Part shown: in pieces, positions 11,665 through 23,078 of the stretch
Numbering within the stretch: position 1 is the stretch's first letter
Layout of the letters: each line of letters opens with the position of its first letter
Position numbers and translations under genes: made by a program
The notes under the pieces: generated by a model
Told to the model about the DNA's origin: nothing
Seen by the model: only the letters and a program-made list of their open reading frames with translations
The model's database searches: none
From: Cadophora sp. MPI-SDFR-AT-0126
Lineage: Eukaryota > Ascomycota > Leotiomycetes > Helotiales > Ploettnerulaceae
NCBI GenBank assembly: GCA_020747065.1
Contig: JAGMVK010000007.1
Span: 1,302,001 to 1,366,000 of the forward strand
DNA: 64,000 nucleotides
Direction of reading: 5' to 3'

Positions 11665-12797
11665 TTATTTTTGCGCATTCATAGTGTTCATTTGGACACC
11701 ACGCTGAGATTCCTCATCTCCAGTCTCGTTGTACATCAGCTTCTCAGCTCTGTTCTTGCTCGTGCGGAAGACGAAGTTGGCTTCGTGCCACACGCCCTGG
11801 AAGCATACGGCTGGGTGTAGTATGGTCAAGCATCCACAGGCGATGATAATCATGACGCCCTCGAGAATCATGAATGACACTTCGTCGTCAGTGAATAGAT
11901 GGCTGTCGAAACCTCCTGACAGCTCGGCGACTCGGTAGGTGCTTCTGATGAAGATGGTGAGTGTTGCGACTGCTAGACCTGGATATTGTTAATTGATTTG
12001 TTGTTGCAACTTTGGAGGAGGACGTACCAATGAGGAAAGCCTTGAAGAGGCGAGTGTTGACAATGGTCAGGTAGCGAGGGTTCCATTGTCCCTGGTGCTT
12101 CCATACCCTGACTCCAAACTCCGATGCAGCGGCAGCGAAGAGCGAGAGAGAGACGACCTGGAATACCAGACCAGCCATCATGATGTTCCTGCCGAGATCA
12201 CTTCCACTCTGGTCATCTGATGTACTAGCGATACCACCACCGAGGGCTTGAAGCACCAGACAGATGATATCGCAGGTGACGAAAAAGAGTGTGTATGTGC
12301 GAGGCTTGAAGCGGGACAGGTTTTCGCCGTACATATTGACGATGCGTGCGAGGCAGAGGTAGATCTTGTTCAGTTGTGTTAGCGAGGTAAATAACAGCAG
12401 TAATCGGCAGACATACAGAGGCGCTGAGAAGTGCTGGAGCGATGGTCAAAGTGACCAAGTACATGAGAAAGTTGTCGTCGTTGAAAGGATCGTTGTGGAG
12501 TAAAATCCTGCCGATATATCCAATGACTTCGAGAACTAGACCCAGGACCATGGCAATCATGTAGCCCCATGTCTTGTGCTTGATACCCAGGAATATCTGT
12601 GCGACCAGGTAGATACCGAAAATTGCTGCGAAAATTGCGTTGCCTGGTAGCGTAGGGATGTAAAGGAAGCTTGCTAAGGACAAGTCACAGGTCTCTAGGG
12701 TGCATAACCTGGGATTGTCAAGAAGTGTCTGGTTGCCGTATCCAGTTCCATGACCATTTGAATGGGTGAGATTCGACATGCTGGAGATATCCGACAC
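11665..12797 (-). CDS. RTA1-like seven-transmembrane protein
   Basis: Three exons (12797-12417, 12364-12028, 11978-11665) give 343 aa. The fungal RTA1/RTM1 family are multi-pass plasma-membrane proteins linked to lipid movement and to resistance to toxic amphiphiles such as 7-aminocholesterol. A luminal N-terminus with two N-glycosylation sequons (NLT, NQT) and paired Cys precedes about seven hydrophobic segments. Family features include MVLGLVLEVIGYIGR in the third segment, APALLSASIYLCLARIV across the first splice, and a long hydrophilic tail beginning HPAVCFQGVWHEANF. Start 12797 or an ATG six codons later are both possible. Transported substrate unknown. Confidence 0.93.
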
Positions 12798-14597
12798 CTA
12801 AATGTGTAATGTAATGACTCAAGGCTTGAGAAAGTGAAAGTGGTGGAGGCTGAATTGTATTTGCGCTGGAGTATTGTTCAAGTGTTGATTGTTGAAGAGG
12901 CACCGGTACGGTTGTTTACAGAAAATTGGAAATGGACTGTGAGTTGAATGCATTTTGAACGAAAGGGGGCACGGCTTAACTTATACTTGATACTCGAGGC
13001 AGTGCAATGGACTTGGACAGCAATTGTTAACAATTACTTACTATACGTGCTGTGGGCCGTCCCTCTCACGCCGAGTGATGATGGAGAGCACGGTGGTCGG
13101 CCACCAAAATTACTGTGGCTCGAGTGTGGCCGCGTATTGATATCGGTACACGGAGGTCGGGGATGGGATGGCTGTTTAACGACGCCTCGAATGAGCAGCG
13201 AGCACTCCATTACGAAATTTGCTTGTCAGAGAATGCGCCACTCTTATTGGTCATCTCGCAAACTTACGAGGCTTACCTAATTATGGTATCGAACGTGCTT
13301 CACCATGCCATGCTCCTGTGCTGTGCCGTGCTGTGCCGTGCTGTAAGCCTCGCCCCGCCTCTTCCATCACTGGAATTTCTTTACCAGGATTTTTGTTTCA
13401 ACAGCGCCAGATTCTTCCCTAAATGGATATCTGGGACAGGCGCAGGCACATGTATGTTGCAGATCTTGGGTTTTGTCCGGCCAAGGGTTTTGTGGTTCGA
13501 AAAAGGAGGTGTGTTGCAGAGAACTTGAAGAAGGAAGGACTTCATAGCAAACTAGGTTTCCCATGGCGAGAAGCCTTTGGTGCGTATCTCATTGTTGAAA
13601 GCCAAGGCTGGTCATTCAACTTGATGCCTTTTTATTTTTTACATGAGACAAATGGCCGTGCGATCTGCCATACCATGCCAATCCACAAACATAGCCAGGC
13701 CGGTTCACTAAAATCTGACTGATTGGGTGAGATATCCTGCCAGGCGGGATGCAATCCATCCGCTGGATATCAAACCTTCTTTCGACTGGTGCCTGACCAC
13801 CACTCGGAGACGGAATCGAGAATGTGTTGCTTCGTGATTGTTGACGTGTAAGCGTGAAGTCAAGTAAGCAACGCCTGTCGTTCATCCGATATTTGATTTC
13901 ATTCCAATTTGTTCAGACCGAAAATTAAAAGAACTCTTGGATAGGAATGCCAGGAAAGAAGACATCCGGGAGTTCAGATATATTTACTCGGTCTTCGGTC
14001 TGACCGCTATCTTGTTATTTCGGGGTTCCCAAACTTTAAGCAGACTTCTGACAGCACCCCAAGAGCAAAGAATAAGGTTAAGCGAGATTTTCTGGAGCTC
14101 ACTAGAGTGTTTTCGTGGTGATGTATTTTGTATGGAGGATTGAACGGCGCCAAGAAGATGATTACTGTGCCCGGTGCGGACGAGTACGTAAATGACTGAG
14201 GTAACGATGATGGATCTTCCAAGGTCGAAATCGCTGGTATCAACATCGAACATCGTCCCCAAATTCATGGAAAACGTGCTATTTTCACCTGCTCTCTGTT
14301 TGCTTTTCTGACGTGTGTTCTAGAGTGCATCTGATCCTCAGCCATTAGTAGGTACCTAACCAGGGCAGGGTACTCTCGCTTAAATGACACGACAAGTATG
14401 TTGCCATGCTCAAAGCTATCCCGAACACAGCCCAACATTTTGCACATGAGGACCCAAGAAATAGCTGGTAGACGAATTTCATTTCATCGAATCATGTTTC
14501 AGTTTTCATACTACATAGCGAGGCTGGACAACATTCTTCCTTTTCCGTTCTCAGGCCAAACGCCAGAACAAAGATGTCAGGTACGTGATTGGGAAAT
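12798..14597. other. 1.8 kb gene-poor stretch
   Basis: Open frames here are short and lack family resemblance. A 10-bp direct repeat (CTGTGCCGTG twice, plus partial flanking copies) sits at 13317-13345. I see no RNA gene or element. The left part should contain the RTA1-family promoter and the right part the 3' region of the polyol dehydrogenase. Confidence 0.4.
13317..13345. repeat. Short tandem repeat, 10-bp unit
   Basis: Two exact copies of CTGTGCCGTG with partial copies on both sides. It lies in the gene-poor stretch; no function inferred. Confidence 0.7.
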
Positions 14598-16714
14598 CTA
14601 TTCGAAAACGATAGCAGCCTTGATGGCGGACTTGTTCTTCATAGCCTCCAAGCATTCGCCCCATTGCTCGAGCTTGTAGGTCTTGTTGACAATTCCCTCC
14701 ACCTTGACCTTGCCGGAGTCGAGATAATCGATGGCGGCCGCTTTTGAAAAGTCAGTGCTTGTTCTTTACGCGATCAGAAGGGAGAACTCACGGAACATGT
14801 AGGTCTCGGAGAATGAGCCTAAGATGGTGATCTCGTCACCGAAGATCTTGCTTGGTGGCCAAGAGACACGAGCAGAGGCGGAGTAAACACCGTACACTAC
14901 CAGCTTGCCTCCACTGTAGAATATGTCAATACCTCGCCAGACCAGGATGAGCTTGGAACACTATACCGTCTGACGTAGTTTATAGCATCTTCCAAAATCT
15001 TTGGTGATCCGGTAGCTTCAACGACGATATCGAAACCGTATGGATTGTCGGCTTTGAGCTTCTGAAACTGGACCTCGGGCTCTGACCGCGAGAGCTCTAT
15101 GTATTCCTGCAACGATTGATGAGCTAGAGTTTCAAAAACATAAAGAAGAACAACTCGCATCACCAGCATTGAGCTTCTTCGCAAGGTCCATCTTGAGACC
15201 TTGGGGCGCCGCAACAACGACGTGGCATCCACCGTTCTGGTGGGATTAGTCAGCCGAATATCCAAGAAGAATAAATAATCGAAGATTTTGTAGAGATTGT
15301 GGGCAAAGAAGCCACAAATTAGACCCGTGCTGCTAGAAGCGCAGCATAGCAGAGACTAGCCTTCTTGAGAGGCATCACCTTTGACGGCTGTCACTTGGTT
15401 CATCAAATACGAGAACATGATCTCCAAGTCTTTGCCATGTGTGACTGAGTCACCGAAATATTGGACCATAAAACATACCTGACGAAGCATCTGGGCCAAG
15501 ACCAGTCCAGTGGGACCAGCTCCGAACATGAGAACGGATGAGCCGAGCTTAGGGGCGATCTTGTCCAATCCGTGAGCAGCGCAGGAGGCAGGCTCGAGGA
15601 GAGTGGCTTCAACGTCTGAGAGGTTGTGGATCTTGAACACCTTGCCAGCGGGGTAAGCGCAGTACTCTGCGAAACCTCCATCCATGGTGACACCATGAGC
15701 CTCAAAGTGCTCGCAGAGGAGGAGTTGACCACGTCTACAGTAGAAGCACTCATTGCACAACTCAGAGTTACTTGTGCAAAGTCAGTAAGTGATTATATGA
15801 TGACGAAAGGGTACATACTCTGCGACGACGCGTTCACCGACAGTAAAACCCTTGACCTCAGGACCAACAGCAGCAACTACACCAACAGTCTCGTGTCCTA
15901 TGTCATGTCAGAATCCATCGACACCACATTTTAAGTCATTGAGAAATTTTCAGATTGCCAGACTGTCAAAGCCAAATCACCCAGGTCCTGAGATCTTCTT
16001 TCCTCGTTGGAGACCTAGATCTTGGGGACAAATCCCACACCATCATGCCACATCCTCTGGAGGAATTGACTTCATAGCATGTCCCACTCAGAATATATCA
16101 TCTCCAGATGGCTGCATATCGAATTTGTATATACGGATTTCGTGAGGCATTGGGTGTGGGGTATGGAAAAGAGGACAGAGATCGATTCGTTGTACATACC
16201 AGGAATGAGTGGGAACTGCAATTGATGTTTGTAAGCCCATGTTTGTAGGAGGGATTAACCGGAAAGAGGCAGTGAAGCCATCCAACAAGGTGCATGATCT
16301 CCCGACCACCTCCAAATTAAAGTGGGGTGTACAGGACATATATAAAGAAGGATGCCGTTGCCATTGATGACATACCTTTGCGATGAACTCTCCCTCATGG
16401 ATATGGAGATCAGTGCCGCAGACCTAAACGACTTGTTAAGACTTGCATGCCACGCCGATGCAGTACCCAAACTCACTCCACAAGCCTTGACTTTGATCAA
16501 GACATCGTTTGGTCGAAGCTTTGGAAGCGGGACGGTGACAATGCCATATTCTTCTGGCTTAGAGTACCTGTTCTTCAAGGTTAACCATGAGTTCGAGGAA
16601 CTCCGAATAGCTTCCTCCCACACCGCAACTTTTGTTGGGCTTCATGAGGTCTAGGAATCTAGGAAAGCGGGGCATTCACCTGAGAGCTTTCATTTCTTTC
16701 GGGAGAGAAGCCAT
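14598..16714 (-). CDS. Zinc-dependent polyol (D-arabinitol/sorbitol-type) dehydrogenase
   Basis: Ten exons give 347 aa with exact frame: 16714-16680, 16567-16477, 16423-16376, 16215-16200, 15897-15819, 15770-15479, 15236-15159, 15106-14967, 14913-14792, 14740-14598. This is a medium-chain dehydrogenase that oxidises sugar alcohols with NAD(P). Catalytic zinc ligands are Cys in KACGVCGTDLH and His-Glu at the PGHE junction. The structural-zinc cysteines are the four in CNECFYCRRGQLLLC. The Rossmann loop is GAGPTGLVLAQM. The KADNPYGFDIVVEATG and PPSKIFGDEITILGSF segments resemble fungal D-arabinitol dehydrogenases (ARD1 type), so arabinitol is a likely but unproven substrate. One exon is only 16 nt, one intron (15158-15107) appears to be GC-AG, and one intron is about 300 nt. 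The leader just before the ATG is a CAA repeat. Confidence 0.9.
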
Positions 16715-16723
16715 TTTGTTTGA

Positions 16724-16768
16724 GTTGCTGTTATTTGTTGTTGTTGTTGTTGCTGTTGTTGTTGTTTG
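16724..16768 (-). repeat. CAA-repeat leader of the polyol dehydrogenase
   Basis: On the coding (minus) strand this is a run of CAA triplets with occasional CAG and ATA interruptions, ending about ten bases before the ATG at 16714. Its position makes it 5' leader rather than promoter. CAA-rich leaders are known to be unstructured and well translated; whether that applies here is inference. Confidence 0.75.
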
Positions 16769-18132
16769 TACTTGGGATGAGTAGGTGGAGAAGACTCGAA
16801 AGACTGTGAGATCAGTTTAGTGGTTGTTACGGAAGATTGACGCTCTTGCTCTTCTTTCTTTGAAAGTAATGCCCCAGTGTGGGAGAGCTTGGGCTTTTAG
16901 TGTTAGTTCATTCTCTCTTATCTCTCTCTCTTCCCCCCGCTATTCGGCTTGTTGAGCTGGAAACAGTGGTGGGCCCCCTCTTCCCCCCCACCAAAACCAG
17001 CCGCGCCATGAAAGTCGATGTGCAAGGGGAGCCAGGAGCCATGCTTTCTTCTGGGGAGTCCCCACTGGTGACGCACCGTTGTCGTGACACATTCCAATTG
17101 GATCGTTGTCGGAGATCTGAAAAGCACTTTCAGGAGGACTTCACCACGGCCGAAGAGGCAGATTACTTTTCTTTGGGCTGGTGTCAAGAATGTGAAAAGT
17201 ACTTTGAGAGTGCTGTGACTTTCCAAACATCACTCTACTTCTTCTTATTTCTCTTCTTCTTCCTCTTCGCCTTGGTAGGACGAAGTTTGAGATCAAAAGG
17301 GCACATGGGAATCTCGAGACGGACGTACGAAGCTGCAGGCACCACCAGGAGCGGCTGCCCTGCGGTGAACAACCCCTCTCTCCCAACTTTGCTTACCTCC
17401 TGGGGCGTAGCCTGAGATATCATAGCCCAATGGAATGGGCTGATCCAGCCACGAATAGAATTTACATGTCATGAGATCTTGCCATATGAACCAGGCTGCA
17501 TTTTGAGCGAGATTTGGGATTGGATGGGTCTTGTGCATCTACCATCTTTCTGACTTTGACTTTTTTCTTACATTATTGCTTTTACGAAACGGGTCACTCA
17601 ACGGAATCCGGGGAGGCAAGGAGGTAAAGCGCAGAGCAGGGATGAACATACGTTGTATGTCATGCGGGTGTGGAGAAATAATCGTGGGAGGGGATTAGTA
17701 TGTGGTGCCTGTTGTGAGAGCGGAGGTTCGAGCGAGCTGCCCTTGTCAAGAATGAGGTATTTCTGATCAATTCAGCTCGGAACACTCCCACGTTCTGGTG
17801 TGAGCGGCTGACCGCATGGGCATTTTAAACAAAAGCCTCCGAATTTCGGGCCTTTAAAGGGAGAAGGTAACAGGTCAATAGCAGGTGTGATGACCAGCAA
17901 GAAAACGAGCGAAGACGGGCGGGTTGTATTTTCACGAGAAAGTGATCAGAAAGCTAATGGAAGAAGCTCAATATGCTATCTGACAGTTCTGAAGTGTCAA
18001 CTTCCAACCTCGACCTATACGACCCCGGCGATTTCTATCACTCGACCAAACGCGCTACTGTCCAGCCCAACCGTTGAAGAATTTTGTAGGAATTTCTGTC
18101 GGATGCATGAGCAAGCATAACGGAAAACCAAT
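16769..18132. other. 1.36 kb gene-poor stretch
   Basis: Upstream of the polyol dehydrogenase and downstream of eS10. It holds the longest non-genic open frame of this part (16879-17415), opposed by several antisense frames and of low-complexity content, so I do not call it. A pyrimidine-rich tract lies at about 17229-17275. Nothing else supported. Confidence 0.4.
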
Positions 18133-18687
18133 CTACGAAGCAGGAGGAGCTCCACCCCGTCCGGCACCACGTCCAAAACCACCACGGCTAGTTGTATATT
18201 AGCTTTATTCAGCGGATTAGAAAATCATGTAGACTCACAATTGAGGAGCGAACTCTCCAGATGGTGCGCCCTCCTTGCCCTCTCCACCAGCATCACGTCT
18301 GCGGTATCCTCCCTCACGATCTCCACCACGGCCACCACGTCCACCGAAAGGCTTGCGCTCGCGCTCACCCTCACCACCCATCATTCCACGGGGAGGAGCA
18401 TGCGATCGTTGTTGCTTGATGTGGGTAGCTGGGACAATCTCGGCGGGGAGGTGAAGCCATTCGCGGAGGTAGTCGAGGCCCTCAGGGGTGAGAGTGTAGT
18501 AGTAGTATTGCCATGAGAATTGGGTCTTGACGTATCCGCGGGAGGTGAGGGACTGGCAAGCCTTGACGACGTAGAGGTTCTTGGTATCAATATCGTTGTG
18601 CTTTGGGAGGTTGTAGTCCTTCTTCGCGACAAGTACGCCCTCACGGAACAAGTACTCGTGGATCTTCTTGCGGTCTGCTTTTGGCAT
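18133..18687 (-). CDS. RPS10: 40S ribosomal protein eS10
   Basis: Two coding exons (18687-18239 and 18187-18133) give 167 aa. The N-terminal winged-helix domain is unmistakable: [20 protein letters not shown], then [43 protein letters not shown]. An RGG-rich C-terminal tail follows, split by the 51-nt last intron and ending GRGGAPPAS. eS10 sits on the head of the small subunit near the mRNA entry. An AG directly ahead of the leader at about 18692 suggests a further intron in the 5' untranslated region, common in fungal ribosomal protein genes. It is divergent from SDE2. Confidence 0.96.
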
Positions 18688-19020
18688 AAGCCTGTAATAA
18701 GTCAGTAATTGAGTATACCGTCGGTTTGCACGGCTTTAACTGACATCTTGGCGGTTTGTCGAGGTGCTGGTTGTCGATTAAAGAATATCAGACGAGCAAG
18801 AAATTCGCGATTATTTTGGAGTTTGCTCTGGGTGGGTGGGATTACACGCTAGCAAATTAAGCGATCTGTGGCTGAGGAAGCTTAGCCTTTTCAGAATTAG
18901 CGCTGATCTGTCTCCAGCCTCTTTCGCGATTCCTGGACGTGGAGCCGCAAGATAATGAAATCCGTAACACCACCAACGCAATATCTCAATCATTTTACAC
19001 TTCCCAAAACGTTGCGCATC
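18688..19020. promoter_or_regulatory. Divergent promoter region, RPS10 and SDE2
   Basis: 333 bases between the eS10 start (leftward) and the SDE2 start (rightward); both promoters must lie here, together with a likely eS10 leader intron. No single motif stands out. Confidence 0.5.
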
Positions 19021-20025
19021 ATGGCATCCCCAACGATCAACATTCTCTTGACCTCTTTCCCCGGTCTGAACCTTCCAGCAACTCTCGCGCTTCCGCTCCC
19101 CTCCGACACCTCCATCTCAGAACTTCATGAGCGCATTCATGAGCGCCTGCCATCACATAACAACCGCCTGATTCTCACAACGATATCGAATAAACAGCTG
19201 CCTCTTACATCTGAAGAGCCAATCTCCGGCCTGCTCTCCAGCCCTCAGAATGACTTTCTCTCCCTCCGACTTGCGCTGCCTATGTGTGGTGGCAAGGGAG
19301 GTTTCGGTTCCCAATTGCGTGCTGCAGGTGGCCGCATGTCATCAAAGCGGAAGCGCAACCAAGGCGAAGATAACGGCTCAAGCCGAAATTTGGATGGACG
19401 CAGACTGCGATCGGTACATGAAGCAAAGGCTTTGGCCGAGTACCTTGCGATCAAGCCCGAGATGGCAAAGAAAGAGAAAGAGGAGCGAAGGAAGAGATGG
19501 GAACAAATCGTTGAACTTGCGGAACGTAGAGAGGAAGAGATGAGATCCGGAAATAAGGGCAAGGTTGATGGGAAATGGGTTGAGGATAAGGAAGAAGCGA
19601 ATGAGAGAACGAGAGAGGCTGTCCTTGCGGCGATGAAGTCCGGAGATTATAAAGACAACTTGATCGAGGCGTCAAAGGCCAGCCCTTCAGGATCTGCTGA
19701 ATCGGATAGCGAAGACGAGGCAATGGAAGGAACGAGCTCTAAGGACACGACGCCTCCTTCAGAGTCAGCAGCGAAGCCGAAAGCCCAGAGATTCTTTGGT
19801 TTCGATGAGGATGACGAGTTTATGAGCAGTGACGAAGATGAGGATGAAGAAGAGGACAAGAAGGAGATTGTTTCGGAAGAAATGGAAGAGGATGAAGCTG
19901 TTGAGGAGGAAGTCGAGAAACAGCCAACGCCCCCACCTGCACCAGCGAAAGGCAAGGGTAAGGGCAAAGCAAAGGCAACAGTCAAGGCAAAAGCGACGGG
20001 AAAGGGTAGAGTTACAAAGGCGTGA
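19021..20025 (+). CDS. SDE2: Sde2 ubiquitin-fold splicing/genome-stability factor
   Basis: A single exon of 334 aa. Sde2 is made as a precursor with an N-terminal ubiquitin-like fold that is cut by deubiquitinases after a Gly-Gly. The product, starting at Lys, joins the spliceosome for a subset of introns and acts in heterochromatin and replication-stress responses. Here residues 1-91 are the ubiquitin-like part ([15 protein letters not shown]). The processing site is [16 protein letters not shown], with cleavage expected after Gly91, followed by the family block [12 protein letters not shown] and the helical [17 protein letters not shown] region. The C-terminus is acidic then Lys/Gly/Ala-rich. 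I chose ATG 19021 because it begins the ubiquitin-like strand directly; an in-frame ATG at 18955 would add 22 unrelated residues. Confidence 0.9.
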   Translation: MASPTINILLTSFPGLNLPATLALPLPSDTSISELHERIHERLPSHNNRLILTTISNKQLPLTSEEPISGLLSSPQNDFLSLRLALPMCGGKGGFGSQLRAAGGRMSSKRKRNQGEDNGSSRNLDGRRLRSVHEAKALAEYLAIKPEMAKKEKEERRKRWEQIVELAERREEEMRSGNKGKVDGKWVEDKEEANERTREAVLAAMKSGDYKDNLIEASKASPSGSAESDSEDEAMEGTSSKDTTPPSESAAKPKAQRFFGFDEDDEFMSSDEDEDEEEDKKEIVSEEMEEDEAVEEEVEKQPTPPPAPAKGKGKGKAKATVKAKATGKGRVTKA

Positions 20026-20382
20026 AGAATGTGTATCAAAATGGTTTCGCAAGCGTGGCGTTCTGGGATGGGAGGAAAATCTGGGCCAGGCGTTGTTTAT
20101 ATTATGTCCAAAGCTTTTTTCTGTTTTGGGGAGCCGTCATCAATCAAAGAAAGCCCATCGTCTCTATTTTCCTGGTGCTGGCCACACTTGCTATGCTGCT
20201 TGGCTCCTTTAAAGGCGCTGTCTTCTAGAACACCTTGCCCCACCTTTGGTCAATCAGGAAAGTCCACCCAATTCCAATCAACCTCGCCCATTATCTACCT
20301 AGATACCAATAACTAAGTCTAATCAACATACCACTTCTCCAAAACATCCTCCACTCTTGCTCTCCTTACTTCAAGAAAGTAA
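20026..20382. other. Intergenic between SDE2 and amidohydrolase
   Basis: 357 bases; 3' end of SDE2 and promoter of the next gene. Only frames that overlap or are antisense; nothing supported. Confidence 0.4.
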
Positions 20383-22410
20383 TTGATAACAATGCGCTAT
20401 CCCACCTTCCAGGCAGTCTGCCGGTTACGGCCGAACTTCATCTTCTCCAAAAATCCTATCGTCTCGAACCAATTTCAAACCCATATTCTTCCTTCTTGTA
20501 GATCAGTTTCTAGTTCTTCAACGAGACTTTTAACGACTAAAGAGATGACGGACTCTCAGTTTCAGTATGTGAAGATTAATAGGGAGAGATTATGGAGTGA
20601 TCTTCATGAGACTTGTGAATGGGGGAAGGGCGAGAGATGGGGCGAGTAAGCTATCTTCATTTTACGTTTGTGATTCAAGCACTTGCATTTCCGTTGTCAT
20701 TATTGGACTTGAAAAATCCATGGACCATGTTGGTTCTGAGAGCTTGAAGTATAATTCCAGAGCAAAATCTTCAAGCCAATGAGCCGAGACAGCACTTGTA
20801 TTTGGCATATTCCTCCCAACTCTCTCTTTATAAGTGTCGGCTTACTCACCTATTGTGTCTACCACGTGCTTACCCTTTATCAGAGGAGATACGGATATTG
20901 GTATGAAACGCCTGACGTTGACAGACTCGGACAAACAAGTTCGGGACTGGTTTGTCAAGACGACAGAGTCTCTCGGTTGTAAAGTGTCAATCGACACAAT
21001 GGGTGGATTTGTCTGATCCTCCGAACGAGGAACAATCGACTGATCGCAACTCTCCAGGAAATATTTTTGCAGTGCGTCCCGGCAAGAAAGAGGGACCACC
21101 CACTTATGCCGGTTCCCATTTAGATACTCAGGTCAGTCAAGCTACCACTATGGCAAGCAGCTACCATATTTACTCAGGCAGCCAACCGGTGGCCGCTACG
21201 ATGGTATTCTAGGAGTCCATGCCGGCCTCGAAGTTCTCAAAACCTTGAACGATAACGATATCACCACTGAGTACCCAGTCGGAGTGATCAATTGGACCAA
21301 CGAGGAAGGAGCTCGATTTCCAATCTCCATGATTGCTTCTGGAGTATGGGCCGGAGCTTACTCTCTTGAGAAGGCATACGGTCTCGTTGAAGTTGGAGGC
21401 GGAGGTGCAACTCAGAAGTCTGAATTGGAAAGAATTGGTTATCTTGGTTCATTAGAAGCAAGTTATAAGGCCAATCCAATTGGGGCACATTTCGAGTTGC
21501 ATATCGAGCAAGGCCCGATTCTTGAGAAGTCGAATGGGAAGATCGGAGCTGTGGAAGGTGTTCAGGCATACCGCTGGGTGCGTCCTTCGGTTTTCATACC
21601 TTGAAGTCACTGTGACTTTAGAGGGATAGTTGCTGATCCTAGCCAACTAGTTCCTCATTACTGTCAAGGGAGCCGACTGTCATAGTGGCACAACAGATTT
21701 TAAAAACCGCTCAGATTCTATGCTCACAGCAGCAAAGCTGATCCTGCATAGTCACAACAAGGCTACTGAGATGGGCTGCTTAGCTTCGACTGGTATCCTC
21801 ACATTAAAGCCAGGATCGACAAACACAGTACCAGGATTTGTTCAATTCTCTCTGGACATAAGATCCAAAGAAGATACTCTCTTACTGAAACTTGAAACTG
21901 CGCTGAAGGAAGACTTTACTAAGATTGCTGCTGGGGAGGATGTCGGTGGATTGAATGCTCTAGGCACCAAAGGAAAAGGTTGCAGTGTTGACTGGCAGCT
22001 CGATACAGATTCCCCGGCCACTAAGTTCCATGAGGACTGTATCAAGTGTGTAGAGCAGAGTGCGAACGATCTGCTAGGAACGAACGCTGCCTTTCAAGTG
22101 CAAAGAATGACATCTGGTGCTGGTCATGACAGGTATATGATCTCATGACTTAAGACCAAAGCCAATGGGCTTTGCTAACCTTCCGGTAGTGTCTACACTT
22201 CGAGACGTGCCCCAACATCGATGTAAGTGAGCTCGTTACTCAATCATGATGTATACTCACTTGATTAATAGGATCTTTGTGCCCTGTAGAGATGGTGTAA
22301 GTCACAATCCAGCAGAGTACTGCAGCCCAGAAGATTGTGGAAATGGAGCGCAAGTTCTACTCGGAGCCATACTGCGATATGACCAATTGAGAGCAGAGAA
22401 AGAAGCGTAG
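20383..22410 (+). CDS. Beta-ureidopropionase-like M20-family amidohydrolase
   Basis: Seven exons (20383-20645, 20884-21002, 21058-21131, 21182-21577, 21651-22132, 22190-22222, 22272-22410) give 501 aa. The family (Zn-dependent N-carbamoyl amino acid amidohydrolases, including yeast-type beta-ureidopropionase Pyd3) removes a carbamoyl group, for example in the last step of reductive pyrimidine breakdown. Metal-site marks are GSHLDTQPTGGRYDG, NWTNEEGARFP, HFELHIEQGPILE, and CRDGVSHNPAEYCSPED near the end; TSGAGHDS is the typical catalytic-loop turn. The first 50 residues look like a mitochondrial presequence (Arg/Ser rich, few acidic), and MTDSQFQYVKINRERLW would be the mature start. Intron 1 is unusually long (238 nt). 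Exact substrate is not settled by sequence; hydantoinase/carbamoylase is the alternative. Confidence 0.9.
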
Positions 22411-22589
22411 AGACAGATTCGAGAAGTCCCTTCCAATTGATAGCACTCGCATAACCCGCAAACCGAATTCAAAATATCCCCTCTATGATTCGCGTCTGCG
22501 TCGCCTTAATGACTTGTATGGTACACAGCCCTTGTTCAACTGCTCCCTTCTCCATCATCCGTATCTACGAGTCCACTGCTCAAAGTTCT

Positions 22590-23078
22590 TTACTGATCGA
22601 GACGAGTGGGGAAGGTTCCATTGTCTGTGACGAGATCTCATAAGTATGGATCAAGACTTCAGAATGAGCCAATACTAACCGCGCTGATCATCCCATCGCT
22701 CGACCCAGGCACTTGGGCACAATGACTTGTATGCCAGGAAAAACTATAAACCCCATCAGAACCTATCCCCTTGATTTATAACAGCTCGAAATACCTGACG
22801 GCACGGTGCGAAGTCCTCGCCTTTAGCTAGGATGCACTTGTGGTAATCGACATAGTTTTGCCAGCAATGCTTGGTCTGATTCTGGTTCGGGAAACGGGCG
22901 TCGAAGCCTATATTTTGGAGAGGTCAATCGTGTGTATTTGAGCTCGGAGGGGATCCTAAATACCAGCTGGGCGGAGGTTAGCAATCAGGCCATTTCGATC
23001 CGGGGGCGAGGGTTGAGGAGCTGCTGACTTACCAGTCACGAACTTGAAGGGTTTGGTCTCACGGTCTGAGTCGGACAT
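22590..23078 (-). CDS. COX12: Cytochrome c oxidase subunit 6B (Cox12)
   Basis: Five exons give 86 aa: 23078-23033, 22966-22964, 22907-22795, 22743-22680, 22624-22590. Cox12 is an intermembrane-space twin-CX(9/10)C subunit of complex IV. Motifs are [18 protein letters not shown], then Cys pairs [11 protein letters not shown] (CX9C) and [12 protein letters not shown] (CX10C), then [18 protein letters not shown]. No presequence, as expected for Mia40-imported proteins. Exon 2 is only the three bases CTG, flanked by good acceptor (GCTAACCTCCGCCCAG) and donor (GTATTT) signals; it turns VT-G into VT-A-G. Skipping it also keeps frame. The gene is head-to-head with the B12D/NDUFA4-like gene over 209 bases. 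Confidence 0.95.

Noticed and set aside
16879..17415. 178-codon open frame upstream of the polyol dehydrogenase
   Set aside because: Low-complexity, overlapped by several antisense frames, no family likeness and no splice partners.
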